From the NCBI GenBank assembly GCA_002162925.1, contig MABC01000054.1, forward strand, positions 1 to 64,000: DNA of 64,000 bases, in the 5' to 3' direction. Position 1 is the first letter of the stretch. Every line of letters starts with the position of its first letter. The position numbers and the translations under genes are program-made. This DNA is from Thalassotalea sp. 42_200_T64 (GTDB lineage Bacteria > Pseudomonadota > Gammaproteobacteria > Enterobacterales > Alteromonadaceae). This document shows positions 27,467-38,535 of the stretch, piece after piece. The notes under the pieces are model-generated. The model was not told the DNA's origin. It did not search any database and saw only the letters and a program-made list of their open reading frames with translations.

Positions 27467-27998
27467 ATGTTAAAAGCACAAATGGTTGAGCAGTTGAATG
27501 TGCAAATTAACCTGGAATTTTATTCATCAAACTTATACCTGCAAATGAGTGCCTGGTGTGAAGGCAAAGGCTCTGAAGGCGCCGGTGCCTTTTTACGCAA
27601 CCATGCCATTGAAGAAATGCAGCACATGAATCGTTTATTTACTTACGTCAGTGAAACTGGCGCCATGCCTATTTTAGGCGCTATTGATGCCCCAGAGCAT
27701 GAGTTCGAGTCGTTAAGCGCAGTATTTCAGGCAACCTATAAGCATGAATGTTTGATTACCGAAAAAATTAATGATTTAGCGCATGCGGCGTTCACCAATC
27801 AGGATTACTCGACCTTTAATTTCTTACCGTGGTTTGTTTCCGAACAACACGGAAGAAGAAACGCTGTTTAAAAGCATTCTTGATAAAATTGAATTGGTTG
27901 GCAACGACGGTCATGCCTTGTTCTTCGTTGACAAAGATTTGGCGGAAATGGCAAAACAAGGCCCGGTTTCGGTCATGCCAGAACCCGTTGGCGCGTGA
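27467..27998 (+). pseudogene. ftnA: ferritin FtnA with a single-base frameshift
   Basis: [35 protein letters not shown]...[10 protein letters not shown] continues in +1 frame as [33 protein letters not shown]; extra G at ~27851. Confidence 0.85.
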
Positions 27999-28052
27999 TC
28001 AGTAAAGTGAAACCGCATTTAAACTCTAGTAAAGAACAAAGGTTTAACCGTT

Positions 28053-29243
28053 ATGGCTCTGCAAAACGTTGATGTATTAGTGATTGGCGCCGGCGCCGCC
28101 GGATTAATGTGCGCAATAAATGCCGGTTATCGCGGCCGCAGTGTGGTGGTCGTAGATATGGGCAAAAAGCCGGGCCGCAAAATTATCATCAGCGGCGGTG
28201 GTCGCTGCAATTTTACCAATCAAAATGCCGAGCCTGAAAACTACCTTTGCAAAAATCCGCACTTTGTTAAATCGGCGCTAAGCCGCTATAGCCAGTACGA
28301 TTTTATCGACATGGTAGAGCGGCACGCCGTTGATTATCACCATAAAACTTTAGGCCAGCTGTTTTGCGATAACAGCGCCCACGATATCGTCGATATGTTA
28401 CTCACCGAATGTGACTGGGCAGGCGTGCAAATTCATTTGCAAAGTGAAGTGCACAAGGTCAATCAACACCATGATGGTTTTATCGTCACCACCAATGGTA
28501 AAGACTACCAGTGTCAGTCATTGGTGATTGCTGCTGGTGGGCTAACCATGCCAAAACTGGGCGCAACCCCGATAGGTTATAAAATTGCCGAGCAATTTGG
28601 TTTAACCGTGTTGCCAACTTGTGCCGCATTGGTGCCGTTTACTTTGCAAGATATTGACAAACAAAAGTTTGATGGCTTGTCTGGCATTAGTGTCGATTGC
28701 GAAGTGAGCAGTAAAAATGGCACCAGCTTTCGTGAAAACATCTTGTTTACCCATCGCGGTTTATCTGGCCCGGCAATACTGCAAATATCTTCTTACTGGA
28801 AGGCTGGGGAGGATTTGAGCATTAACTTACTGCCAGAGTTAAACTTAACCGAACATCTGGCCCATGTCCGCCAGGAAAGCCCGCAACGGGCGTTAAAAAC
28901 CGCTCTGTCGCACATATTGCCAAAACGTTTGATTGAACGTTTGTATGACGCAAACGAGTTGCCCGATAAAGCGATAAATCAATTAACCCACAGCGAAATT
29001 GCCGAGCTTGAGCAATATTTCCATCAATGGAAAATCAAACCCAATGGCACCGAAGGCTACCGCACCGCAGAAGTGACGTTAGGTGGCGTAGATACCGATG
29101 AGTTGTCTTCAAAAACCATGGAAAGTAAAAAAGTACCTGGTTTGTACTTCATCGGTGAAGTGGCTGATGTTACTGGCTGGCTTGGCGGTTATAATTTTCA
29201 ATGGGCCTGGTCTAGCGGTTGGGCGGCCGGTCAAGTTGCTTAG
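28053..29243 (+). CDS. HI0933/YhiN-family flavoprotein
   Basis: VIGAGAAGLMCAINAGYRG; GGGRCNFTN; TGWLGGYNFQWAWSSGW. Confidence 0.9.
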   Translation: MALQNVDVLVIGAGAAGLMCAINAGYRGRSVVVVDMGKKPGRKIIISGGGRCNFTNQNAEPENYLCKNPHFVKSALSRYSQYDFIDMVERHAVDYHHKTLGQLFCDNSAHDIVDMLLTECDWAGVQIHLQSEVHKVNQHHDGFIVTTNGKDYQCQSLVIAAGGLTMPKLGATPIGYKIAEQFGLTVLPTCAALVPFTLQDIDKQKFDGLSGISVDCEVSSKNGTSFRENILFTHRGLSGPAILQISSYWKAGEDLSINLLPELNLTEHLAHVRQESPQRALKTALSHILPKRLIERLYDANELPDKAINQLTHSEIAELEQYFHQWKIKPNGTEGYRTAEVTLGGVDTDELSSKTMESKKVPGLYFIGEVADVTGWLGGYNFQWAWSSGWAAGQVA

Positions 29244-29282
29244 TTGCCTTTTGCAATGAAGATTAAGGCATTACCTTCACCA

Positions 29283-30431
29283 TTAAGCATCCCTGGGTAA
29301 ACCTTTCTCAATGGTGCGAATTAAACGCGCGGTTAAACGCTGATTTTTATTTTCTCCAAGCTGCTCAAGCTTTAATTGTTGTTGCGCTAAGGCCCAATCA
29401 ATATGCTCTTTTACCATCTCACTGGCACCGATATGTTGTTGCGCTAAGGCGCTGACTATTTGCTCATCATAACGGGCGTTACCTAAGGCCACGGCGATAT
29501 TGCGTTGCCAACAATCAAAGCCAATACGGCGAATGGGTGAGCCTTCGGTATTTTTTAAAAATTCGTCTTCATCCCAGGCAAATACTTCGAGTAAATGGAT
29601 ATTATCTAACCGGTTTCTTGGCTGGAAGTCATCTTCAGCGGAGAGCTTGGCAAATTTATTCCATGGGCAAATCAGTTGGCAATCATCACAGCCATAGATA
29701 CGGTTGCCAATTAATGGTCGAAACTCTAGTGGAATCGCCTCTCTTAACTCTATGGTTAAATACGAAATGCAGCGTCTGGCATCCACCACATAAGGGGCAA
29801 CGATGGCATTGGTTGGGCAAATTTTAATGCAAGAAACGCATTGACCACACTGATTGGTTTTTGGGGTGTCTACCGGCAGCGGGATATCTACCATCAATTC
29901 GCCAAGAAAGAACCAGGAACCAGCCTGGTTATTCAACAGTAAGCTGTGTTTTCCTACCCAACCAAGTCCTGCTTTTTCCGCTAGCGGGCGTTCTAGTACC
30001 GGTGCGGAGTCAACAAACGGACGAAAATTAAGATTATGGCAATAGTTTTCAATTTTTTTGCCCAGTTGCTTTAAGCGATTGCGCATTAATTTATGATAAT
30101 CGCGCCCCAGGGCATAGCGTGAAATAAACGCATGTTGATCTCGCTTGAGGGTTTTGGCAAATTTCGCCTCGGTCGGTAAATAATCTAAGCGCACAGAAAT
30201 CACCCGTAAGGTACCCGGCAGTAATTCATCAGGTCGGGCACGCATAAGATCGTGTCTGGCCATATAATCCATATTGCCGTGATAGCCCTGTTCGAGCCAA
30301 TGTTGTAAGGCTTTTTCGTGACTTTTTAAATCAACATCACAAATGCCGACATCAGCAAAACCAAACTCTTTGCCCCAAAGCTTGATTTTTTCAGCCAGTT
30401 CCTGATAGTTAATAGCAGCACTTTCATTCAT
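29283..30431 (-). CDS. queG: epoxyqueuosine reductase
   Basis: CGQCVSCIKICPTNAI and CDDCQLICPWNKF Fe-S motifs. Confidence 0.95.
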   Translation of the reverse strand: MNESAAINYQELAEKIKLWGKEFGFADVGICDVDLKSHEKALQHWLEQGYHGNMDYMARHDLMRARPDELLPGTLRVISVRLDYLPTEAKFAKTLKRDQHAFISRYALGRDYHKLMRNRLKQLGKKIENYCHNLNFRPFVDSAPVLERPLAEKAGLGWVGKHSLLLNNQAGSWFFLGELMVDIPLPVDTPKTNQCGQCVSCIKICPTNAIVAPYVVDARRCISYLTIELREAIPLEFRPLIGNRIYGCDDCQLICPWNKFAKLSAEDDFQPRNRLDNIHLLEVFAWDEDEFLKNTEGSPIRRIGFDCWQRNIAVALGNARYDEQIVSALAQQHIGASEMVKEHIDWALAQQQLKLEQLGENKNQRLTARLIRTIEKGLPRDA

Positions 30432-30441
30432 GGGATCGTTT

Positions 30442-31935
30442 ATGTTACCGGTAAAATTTTTGGCAAGCATACCACAACATGCCTATCACGCTGAAATGGT
30501 TGCCAGCAATGAGGGCGCAATTGCCAGGCAGCAACAGTTAACTTTGTACCAATTAATGGTCGCTGCCGGCCAGTCATCATTTGAACTAATGCAGCAACAA
30601 TGGCCAGCCTGCAACACCATTTTAGTGGTATGTGGTCGTGGCAATAATGCTGGCGATGGCTTTGTCTTGGCGCGGCTGGCGCTGCAGTTTGGTATGCGGG
30701 TGTATTTGCAATCACTGGCAGCGCTTGATGATTATCAAGGAGATGCAAAACTTGCCAGCCAGCAGTTTATCGATGCTGGTGGCCGTATCGATAAGATGGA
30801 TGACATCGATTTAGATGGTATCGATGTCATTGTTGATGCCATGTTAGGCACTGGTATCAAAGGTGAGGTGAGAGACAAATTCCGGTCTCTGATTGAGTTA
30901 ATAAATCTACTCGATACCCCCGTTTTAAGCTTGGATTTACCTTCAGGTTTGAATGCCAATACTGGCCAGGTGCAAGGTTGTGCCATTGTCGCCGATATTA
31001 CGGTGACTTTTGTGGCGATAAAAATCGGCCTGTTAACCGGTAAAGCTAGTGATTATTGTGGCCAGTTGTATCTTGCCGGTTTAGGCATAGAGCAACCATT
31101 TGCTAACCAAACTGCCACTAAAACCTTTATTAATGCACCGGCCTATTTAACGCCGCTGGCGAAACGGCAACCAAGCTCACATAAAGGCAAGAGTGGCTTT
31201 GTCTTAACCATTGCCGGCAACAAGGGCATGCCAGGGGCTGCCCGCCTTGCCAGTGAAGCCGCGCTAAGAACTGGCGCGGGTTTGGTCGCGGTTGCTTGCC
31301 ATCCAGGTAATCGAGTGATGATCACGGCTACCAGGCCAGAGCTGATGCTAATTGATATTGGCACTGATCATCGGGGGGAACAGCAAAAATTAACAAAGGT
31401 TGATGCCGTTGTGCTTGGCCCTGGTCTGGGTGCTAACGATTGGGCCGAAACAAAATTTAGGCAGGGGTTAGCGCTGAATAAGCCTATGGTAGTTGATGCC
31501 GATGGCCTCAACCTGTTGGCCGAATATCCGCAATATCGTGAAAATTGGGTACTCACACCACACCCTGGCGAAGCCGCACGGTTATTAAATACCTCGATAA
31601 GCGCTGTGGAAGCGGATCGTTTTGCCGCAGTAAAAGCCATCGCCGTAAAGTATGGCGGCATTTGTGTGTTAAAAGGTGCCGGTAGCCTAATTAGTGATGG
31701 TGACAGCGTGGCCATTAACATTACCGGTAACGCCGGCATGGCTGTTGGTGGCATGGGGGATGTCTTAGCTGGTATCCTTGGCGCATTAATATTACAATCT
31801 GACAATATATATACCGCAGCCAAATTTGCAGTGTATATTCATGGCAAAGCGGCAGACATGGCAATTATAGATGGTCAAAAAGGCTTGTTGGCCAGTGATC
31901 TATTTCCCTATATAAGACAATTGGTAAATCAATAG
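30442..31935 (+). CDS. nnr: bifunctional NAD(P)H-hydrate epimerase/dehydratase
   Basis: VVCGRGNNAGDGFVLARL; HPGEAARLL; GNAGMAVGGMGDVLAGILGAL. Confidence 0.95.
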   Translation: MLPVKFLASIPQHAYHAEMVASNEGAIARQQQLTLYQLMVAAGQSSFELMQQQWPACNTILVVCGRGNNAGDGFVLARLALQFGMRVYLQSLAALDDYQGDAKLASQQFIDAGGRIDKMDDIDLDGIDVIVDAMLGTGIKGEVRDKFRSLIELINLLDTPVLSLDLPSGLNANTGQVQGCAIVADITVTFVAIKIGLLTGKASDYCGQLYLAGLGIEQPFANQTATKTFINAPAYLTPLAKRQPSSHKGKSGFVLTIAGNKGMPGAARLASEAALRTGAGLVAVACHPGNRVMITATRPELMLIDIGTDHRGEQQKLTKVDAVVLGPGLGANDWAETKFRQGLALNKPMVVDADGLNLLAEYPQYRENWVLTPHPGEAARLLNTSISAVEADRFAAVKAIAVKYGGICVLKGAGSLISDGDSVAINITGNAGMAVGGMGDVLAGILGALILQSDNIYTAAKFAVYIHGKAADMAIIDGQKGLLASDLFPYIRQLVNQ

Positions 31936-31938
31936 TTA

Positions 31939-32448
31939 ATGAAAAAATCAGCGCAAATAACATTAGACTTAAGCGACGAACAAGCAACGGTTGCCATGGG
32001 CAGGCAGTTAGCCGCTGCCACTCAACAATTAGATTTAGCCAGTTTGCTGGTATTTCTGCATGGCGATTTGGGGGCCGGAAAAACCACCTTAACCCGAGGT
32101 TTTGTGCAAGGCATGGGCCATAACGGCAATGTAAAAAGTCCGACATACACTTTGGTGGAACCCTACGAGTTAGCGCCTTGGCATGTGTATCATTTTGATC
32201 TTTATCGTTTGGCCGATCCGGAAGAATTAGAATATATGGGCATTCGCGATTATTTTGCGCAAAAATATTGCTGCTTTATCGAATGGCCAGAAAAAGGTGC
32301 TGGTCTTTTACCCCAAGAAGACCTTATTATAAACTTGCAGTATAATGACTGGCAGAGAGTCATCACCTTACAAGCAAACAGTAGTAAAGGTGAGCAACTA
32401 ATTACGGCATTAATACAACAAACTAAAACAATAAAAAGACAAGGGTAA
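31939..32448 (+). CDS. tsaE: tRNA threonylcarbamoyladenosine biosynthesis ATPase TsaE
   Basis: LHGDLGAGKTTLTRGFVQG; SPTYTLVEPY. Confidence 0.95.
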   Translation: MKKSAQITLDLSDEQATVAMGRQLAAATQQLDLASLLVFLHGDLGAGKTTLTRGFVQGMGHNGNVKSPTYTLVEPYELAPWHVYHFDLYRLADPEELEYMGIRDYFAQKYCCFIEWPEKGAGLLPQEDLIINLQYNDWQRVITLQANSSKGEQLITALIQQTKTIKRQG

Positions 32449-32494
32449 TTGGTCGAATTTTCAACTATCACTTGTGGGATAACGTTAAAGTAAG

Positions 32495-33802
32495 ATGAGC
32501 AGCATAACTCAAACAATCATTATCATATTCTTCACATTATTTAGCCTAAATAGCTGGGCACTAAATGTGATCGAAGGTGTACGTATTTGGCCAGCACCGG
32601 AAAATACCCGAGTCGTGTTTGATTTGGATGGAAAACCGGATTACAGCTATTTTTTCCTGAACAACCCTAATCGTTTAGTCATCGACTTTAACGATACCGT
32701 AAATGCGGCTAATTTATCCAACCTTGCAAAAACAGACACCCGTATCAAGCTGGTCCGTACCAGTAGCACAAAGAATAAAACATCGGTACGTTTGGTGCTC
32801 GAACTGTCCGGCAGTTTTCAGGAGAAAATTTTTGTGCTTAGCCCGACCGGACCTTATGGCAACCGTCTGGTAGTGGATTTATTGGATCATAATCGTTCTG
32901 TGGTGGCCCGACACAAACCGAAAAATACCAAACGTGATGTCATCATCGGCATCGATGCAGGCCATGGCGGTGAAGATCCGGGTTCAATTTCAAAAAATGG
33001 CACCCATGAAAAACGCATCACCTTAACTATTGCCAAACGTTTGGAAAAAATTATCAACCAGGAACCTGGGATGAAAGCGGTGATGATCCGCACCGGCGAC
33101 TATTTTGTCAATTTAAACCGTCGCACCGAACTGGCGCGGAAAAAGCAGGTTGATTTCTTAGTGTCGATTCACGCCGATGCCTTTCGCACTCCGCAGCCAC
33201 GAGGTGGTTCCGTCTGGATTGTCAATAATTCCCGGGCGCAATCGGAATTATCGCGCTGGCTGGTAAACCGAGAAAAAAACTCGGAATTGCTCGGCGGTGG
33301 CGGTGAACTGATCAAGCGCACCAATGACGATAACTTGGCGGTATTTCTCGCCGATTTAACCAAAGATAAGTCGTTAGAAATTAGTGACAGAATGGCCAAT
33401 AATGTCATTAAAGAGATGAAAAAAATCACCAGAATGCATAAATCAAAACCACAAAATGCAAGTTTGGCGGTGCTAAAATCTTCCGATATTCCATCGATGC
33501 TGGTGGAGACAGGTTTTATTTCTAATCCTTATGATTTTAAAAATTTAATGTCTGCCAATCATCAAACCAAATTGGCCAAGGCCATTTTTACCGGCATGAA
33601 AAAATACTTTGTGCGCTATCCGCCAGAAGGTTCGTTGCTGGCGAGTTTAAAACCCACGCAACATAAAATTAGCCGTGGCGAATCGTTATCAGTGGTTGCG
33701 CAACGCTATAAAGTGTCGGTAAAAGAATTAAAACTGGCGAATAATCTAAAGACCGATGTGGTCAGGATTGGTCAAACCTTGACCATTCCCCGGGTTAACT
33801 AA
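32495..33802 (+). CDS. amiB: N-acetylmuramoyl-L-alanine amidase with AMIN and LysM domains
   Basis: IGIDAGHGGEDPGSIS; VSIHADAF; C-terminal LysM. Confidence 0.93.
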   Translation: MSSITQTIIIIFFTLFSLNSWALNVIEGVRIWPAPENTRVVFDLDGKPDYSYFFLNNPNRLVIDFNDTVNAANLSNLAKTDTRIKLVRTSSTKNKTSVRLVLELSGSFQEKIFVLSPTGPYGNRLVVDLLDHNRSVVARHKPKNTKRDVIIGIDAGHGGEDPGSISKNGTHEKRITLTIAKRLEKIINQEPGMKAVMIRTGDYFVNLNRRTELARKKQVDFLVSIHADAFRTPQPRGGSVWIVNNSRAQSELSRWLVNREKNSELLGGGGELIKRTNDDNLAVFLADLTKDKSLEISDRMANNVIKEMKKITRMHKSKPQNASLAVLKSSDIPSMLVETGFISNPYDFKNLMSANHQTKLAKAIFTGMKKYFVRYPPEGSLLASLKPTQHKISRGESLSVVAQRYKVSVKELKLANNLKTDVVRIGQTLTIPRVN

Positions 33803-33820
33803 AAAATTAAGAGTAAATTC

Positions 33821-35677
33821 ATGTCTATTGCGGTATTGCCAGCTCGCCTTGCCAACCAAATAGCCGCCGGTGAGGTGGTGGAACGGCCTGCCTCAGTGGT
33901 AAAAGAGTTAGTGGAAAACTCCATTGACGCCGGTGCCACTAAAATCAATATTGATATTGAAAAGGGTGGCGCCAAGCGGATTAAAATCAGCGATAACGGC
34001 AAAGGTATCGTCAAAGATGAGTTAACCTTGGCGTTATCGCGTCATGCCACCAGCAAAATTAAAAATCTCGATGACCTTGAATCAATCCACAGTTTGGGCT
34101 TTCGTGGTGAAGCCCTCGCCAGTATCAGCTCAGTGGCCAGATTAACCTTAACTTCGAAACCGGCTGAACAAGAGTCTGCCTGGCAAGCCGTAGCGTTTGG
34201 CCGGGATATGCAGGTTGAAGTCAAACCGGCAGCGCATCCAGATGGCACCACCATTGATGTTGAAGATTTATTTTTTAATACTCCGGCCCGGCGCAAATTT
34301 TTAAGAACCGAGAAAACCGAATTTACCCATATCGATGAAGTGGTCCGTCGCATTGCCTTATCGAAATTGCAGATCACCATTGTATTAACTCATAACGGCA
34401 AAGTAGTGCGCCAGTATCGCAGTGCCAATACCGACAAACAAATCGAAAAACGTATCGCCAGTGTCTGTGGCCAAAGCTTTATCGATAACGCCATTGCCCT
34501 TGAATTTCAACACGACAATTTGCATTTGTGGGGCTGGATTGCCAAACCGCAATTTTTCCGCAGCCAAAATGACCTCTGTTATAGCTACGTCAATGACCGG
34601 ATGATGCGGGATAAATTAATTAACCATGCGATCAGGCAGGCTTATGGTGAACGTTTAAATCATGAGGGCTATCCGGCCTTCGTCTTGTTTCTGAATCTCG
34701 ATTTCAGCGAGGTGGATGTTAATGTGCATCCGGCCAAACATGAAGTAAGATTTCATCAGGCACGCTTTGTTCATGACTTTATTTGTTCGGCCATTGAGCA
34801 AACCTTATCTGCGGAGCAAGCAAATTTAGCCGAGCAATTCCAGGATGCAGGTGAGTATCGAGCCGAGAGCCGCGACTATGTGCAACCGTTAACGGCGATT
34901 AACGAACAAACTCAGGCATTTAACCAGGGTGAGCGGCAGCAAGGTCATCAACCGAAGCAAAGTAGCCGCTACTCAACCGCTAGGCCATCAACGCAAGCAC
35001 TGAACAATTATCAATCGCTACTGACAACTCAATCAGCAAAATCTTCACCTGGTCAAAGTTATCCTGATGTTGTTATCAGCCAATCAGCAGAGCAAGCTAT
35101 GCCTGTTGCCAATGTACAGTCAGAGCAAGAACCAACTACAAACCTTCGCTTATTGAAAATGGTTGCCACTGACATTGCTTTGGTAGAGTATCAGCAACAG
35201 TTGTGTTGTTTAAAATTAATGCCTATGCTGCTGCAGGTTATTCAATGGCAATTGCAACAATCGTTTGCCACTGGCATAGTGTCGCAACCCTTGTTATTAC
35301 CGGTTGCGGTGAGTGTTAGTGATGAGCAATGGCAATTTATTGCAAAAAATGAAGTCAGCTTTAATCAGGCAGGCATAGTGTTACAGCTAAAAGCTAAACA
35401 ATGCATTATTCGCGAGTACCCGGCACAACTGAGAGATAAAGATATCAATCAGAGTTTCAGCAAGTTGTTGTCGCTATTAACCGCCGTCGATGAGCTCGAC
35501 ACAAGCGTCTGGGTAAACGCGTTTGCCCAGCTTAAATTACCCCAAACCATAGATTTCATTCAGGCCCAGCAAGTGTTGCTTAATAGCAGCTCGCTGAAAA
35601 ATTTTGATCTTTCTGATTATCTGCGCTTGAATTCTCGACAAGTAGACCTAACATCCTACATTAAGCAATTACAATAA
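33821..35677 (+). CDS. mutL: DNA mismatch repair protein MutL
   Basis: [46 protein letters not shown]. Confidence 0.97.
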   Translation: MSIAVLPARLANQIAAGEVVERPASVVKELVENSIDAGATKINIDIEKGGAKRIKISDNGKGIVKDELTLALSRHATSKIKNLDDLESIHSLGFRGEALASISSVARLTLTSKPAEQESAWQAVAFGRDMQVEVKPAAHPDGTTIDVEDLFFNTPARRKFLRTEKTEFTHIDEVVRRIALSKLQITIVLTHNGKVVRQYRSANTDKQIEKRIASVCGQSFIDNAIALEFQHDNLHLWGWIAKPQFFRSQNDLCYSYVNDRMMRDKLINHAIRQAYGERLNHEGYPAFVLFLNLDFSEVDVNVHPAKHEVRFHQARFVHDFICSAIEQTLSAEQANLAEQFQDAGEYRAESRDYVQPLTAINEQTQAFNQGERQQGHQPKQSSRYSTARPSTQALNNYQSLLTTQSAKSSPGQSYPDVVISQSAEQAMPVANVQSEQEPTTNLRLLKMVATDIALVEYQQQLCCLKLMPMLLQVIQWQLQQSFATGIVSQPLLLPVAVSVSDEQWQFIAKNEVSFNQAGIVLQLKAKQCIIREYPAQLRDKDINQSFSKLLSLLTAVDELDTSVWVNAFAQLKLPQTIDFIQAQQVLLNSSSLKNFDLSDYLRLNSRQVDLTSYIKQLQ

Positions 35678-35725
35678 TCCTGTTCATTTATCGCTGAACA
35701 GTGACAGCAGGTAGCATTAGCTATT

Positions 35726-36670
35726 ATGAGCGACAGCAAGCAAGCAGATTTACCACCAGTGATATGTATTATGGGGCCAACCGCCTCAGGTAAAACGGAT
35801 CTTGCCTTTCAGTTAAGTGACCACTTGCCGTGTGACATCATTAGCGTCGACTCTGCTCTGGTATATAAAGGCTTTGATATTGGTAGCGCCAAGCCAACCA
35901 GTGAAGAGTTGGCCAAATATCCACATCGGCTGATAGATATTATTGATCCGAGTGAAAGTTATTCGGCCGCAGATTTTTGTCGTGATGCCAAAGCTGAAAT
36001 TGCGGAAATTCGCAGCCGCGGCCGCATTCCGCTATTGGTTGGTGGCACCATGATGTATTTCAAAAGTTTAATTGAGGGTATTTCACCATTACCCGCAGCC
36101 AATGCTGAAATTAGAGCCGCCATTGAAGCGGAAGCACAGGCGAATGGCTGGCAACATATGCATCAGCTATTGGCACAAGTTGACCCGGTAGCTGCAGAGC
36201 GAATTCACCGCAATGATCCACAGCGTCTTATTCGCGCTTTGGAAGTGTATCGCCTTACCAATAAGTCGATGACAGAGTTAACGAAAATTAAAGGTGAAAC
36301 CCTTGATGGCAAGGTTTTACAGTTTGCCATCAGCACCACAGAGCGTGCCGAATTGCATCAAAGAATTGAACTTAGATACAGTATTATGCTTGAACAAGGG
36401 TTTCAGGCAGAAGTTGAGCAATTGATGCAACGTGCAGATTTGCATGAAAATCTGCCGTCTATTCGCTGTGTCGGTTATCGCCAGATGTGGCAACATTTAA
36501 ATGGTGAGTTTGATTACGATGAAATGGTGTTTCGTGGCGTGTGTGCTACCAGACAACTGGCCAAGCGGCAATTAACCTGGCTGCGTGGTTGGCCAAATTT
36601 AACCTGGCTAACCACGAATGATGAAAATAACTTGCAGCAAGTGTTGCAACAGCTCGATTATGCCGGTTAA
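35726..36670 (+). CDS. miaA: tRNA dimethylallyltransferase
   Basis: [32 protein letters not shown]. Confidence 0.97.
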   Translation: MSDSKQADLPPVICIMGPTASGKTDLAFQLSDHLPCDIISVDSALVYKGFDIGSAKPTSEELAKYPHRLIDIIDPSESYSAADFCRDAKAEIAEIRSRGRIPLLVGGTMMYFKSLIEGISPLPAANAEIRAAIEAEAQANGWQHMHQLLAQVDPVAAERIHRNDPQRLIRALEVYRLTNKSMTELTKIKGETLDGKVLQFAISTTERAELHQRIELRYSIMLEQGFQAEVEQLMQRADLHENLPSIRCVGYRQMWQHLNGEFDYDEMVFRGVCATRQLAKRQLTWLRGWPNLTWLTTNDENNLQQVLQQLDYAG

Positions 36671-36894
36671 CGAAAGCTTTATTTAGGGTAAAGCCTTTGT
36701 TGAACAGTCATTTTGTCGGCTTTTGATATATCAATTAGCAAAGTTCAAATCATAGTGTATAATTAAAATGCTCGTTGTGTAACTAGTTAAATTTCAACTG
36801 AATATTTACATGACAACAAGAACATGCACTTACTGAAAAAGTAAATTTAATTAGTTTAGCAGTATCCGATTTATCGGATTAACAATAACAATAA

Positions 36895-37149
<255 letters not shown>

Positions 37150-37181
37150 CACTTAAATGAAAATGAATTGGAGTTGCTCAT

Positions 37182-38468
37182 TTGTTTGATAGGCATCAAG
37201 CAGGTGAGCAAGCAGTACTTGTTCACATAGATTTCCCACAAGAAAAAGCCCGCGAAGACCTGCAAGAATTTGAAATGTTGGTATCTTCTGCCGGGATAAA
37301 TTCTTTAACAGTAATTACCGGTAAACGTGACACCCCACACCCTAAGTATTTTGTCGGTAGCGGCAAGGCTGAAGAGATACGTGAAGCGGTAAATCTGTTT
37401 GATGCGGATGTGATCTTGTTTAATCACGTATTATCACCGTCACAAGAAAAAAATCTTGAGGCCTTGTGCCAATGTCGAGTGGTTGACAGAACCACGTTAA
37501 TTTTAGATATTTTTGCGCAACGGGCCCGTACCCATGAGGGTAAGTTACAGGTTGAATTGGCGCAATTGCGTCATATGAGCACCCGCTTAATCCGCGGTTG
37601 GACCCATTTAGAACGGCAAAAAGGTGGTATCGGTTTACGTGGTCCGGGTGAAACACAGTTAGAAACCGACAGACGATTATTACGTGAACGTATGCATAAT
37701 ATTCGTGGCCGTTTGGCAAAGGTTGAAAAGCAGAGACATCAAGGTCGACGTGCCCGTGAACGTGCTGAAATCCCTACTGTCTCTATCGTCGGTTATACCA
37801 ATGCTGGTAAATCAACGTTATTCAATCGTATTACTGACTCGGATGTTTATGCTGCCGATCAATTGTTCGCTACCCTTGATCCAACGCTGCGTAAACTCCA
37901 TATAGAAGATGTAGGTAAAATTATTTTAGCCGACACCGTGGGTTTTATACGTCATTTACCACACGATTTAGTGGCGGCGTTTAAAGCAACACTCACGGAA
38001 ACTCGCGAAGCACATTTGCAACTGCATGTGGTCGACATTAGTGATGAACGTCGGGCAGATAATATTGCCCAGGTAGATGCGGTGCTGGAAGAGATCGAAG
38101 CGAACGAAATACCACAATTGCTGGTGTGCAATAAAATTGATAATTTGCATGACGTAGCACCGAGAATCGATCGGGATGAGCAGGGCAAACCTATCAGGGT
38201 CTGGCTATCGGCCAGAGCCAATATCGGTTTAGAGTTGTTAAGCGCGGCGTTAACCGAGTTGCTGGCGACCGAATTAATCCAGCATCGATTAAAGATACCG
38301 CCCAGCGCCGGTAAATTGCGCGGAACTTTATATCAATTAAATTGTATAAAAGAAGAGAGCTATGACGAGCAAGGCAATTGTTTATTGGATGTAACTTTAC
38401 CCTTGCGCGAGTGGAATAAATTGTTGAAAGTTGGTAAAACTGACCTAGAAGGCTTTATTCAACATTAA
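37182..38468 (+). CDS. hflX: ribosome-associated GTPase HflX (TTG start)
   Basis: VSIVGYTNAGKSTLFNRIT; downstream of hfq. Confidence 0.96.
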   Translation: MFDRHQAGEQAVLVHIDFPQEKAREDLQEFEMLVSSAGINSLTVITGKRDTPHPKYFVGSGKAEEIREAVNLFDADVILFNHVLSPSQEKNLEALCQCRVVDRTTLILDIFAQRARTHEGKLQVELAQLRHMSTRLIRGWTHLERQKGGIGLRGPGETQLETDRRLLRERMHNIRGRLAKVEKQRHQGRRARERAEIPTVSIVGYTNAGKSTLFNRITDSDVYAADQLFATLDPTLRKLHIEDVGKIILADTVGFIRHLPHDLVAAFKATLTETREAHLQLHVVDISDERRADNIAQVDAVLEEIEANEIPQLLVCNKIDNLHDVAPRIDRDEQGKPIRVWLSARANIGLELLSAALTELLATELIQHRLKIPPSAGKLRGTLYQLNCIKEESYDEQGNCLLDVTLPLREWNKLLKVGKTDLEGFIQH

Positions 38469-38535
38469 CCTATTGGTATTATTAACCAAACGTTATTAAT
38501 ACAGATTTTAATATTGCAACCTATCGGAGAGCAAA

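Noticed and set aside
27840-27860. Programmed +1 frameshift in ftnA
   Set aside because: No slippery sequence or rare-codon/stop context at the shift; mutation or sequencing error is simpler
27783-27998. Independent 71-aa ORF after ftnA
   Set aside because: Its sequence is the C-terminal part of ferritin in the shifted frame, so it is part of the frameshifted ftnA
34042-34380. Antisense 112-aa ORF within mutL
   Set aside because: Shadow ORF of a conserved gene
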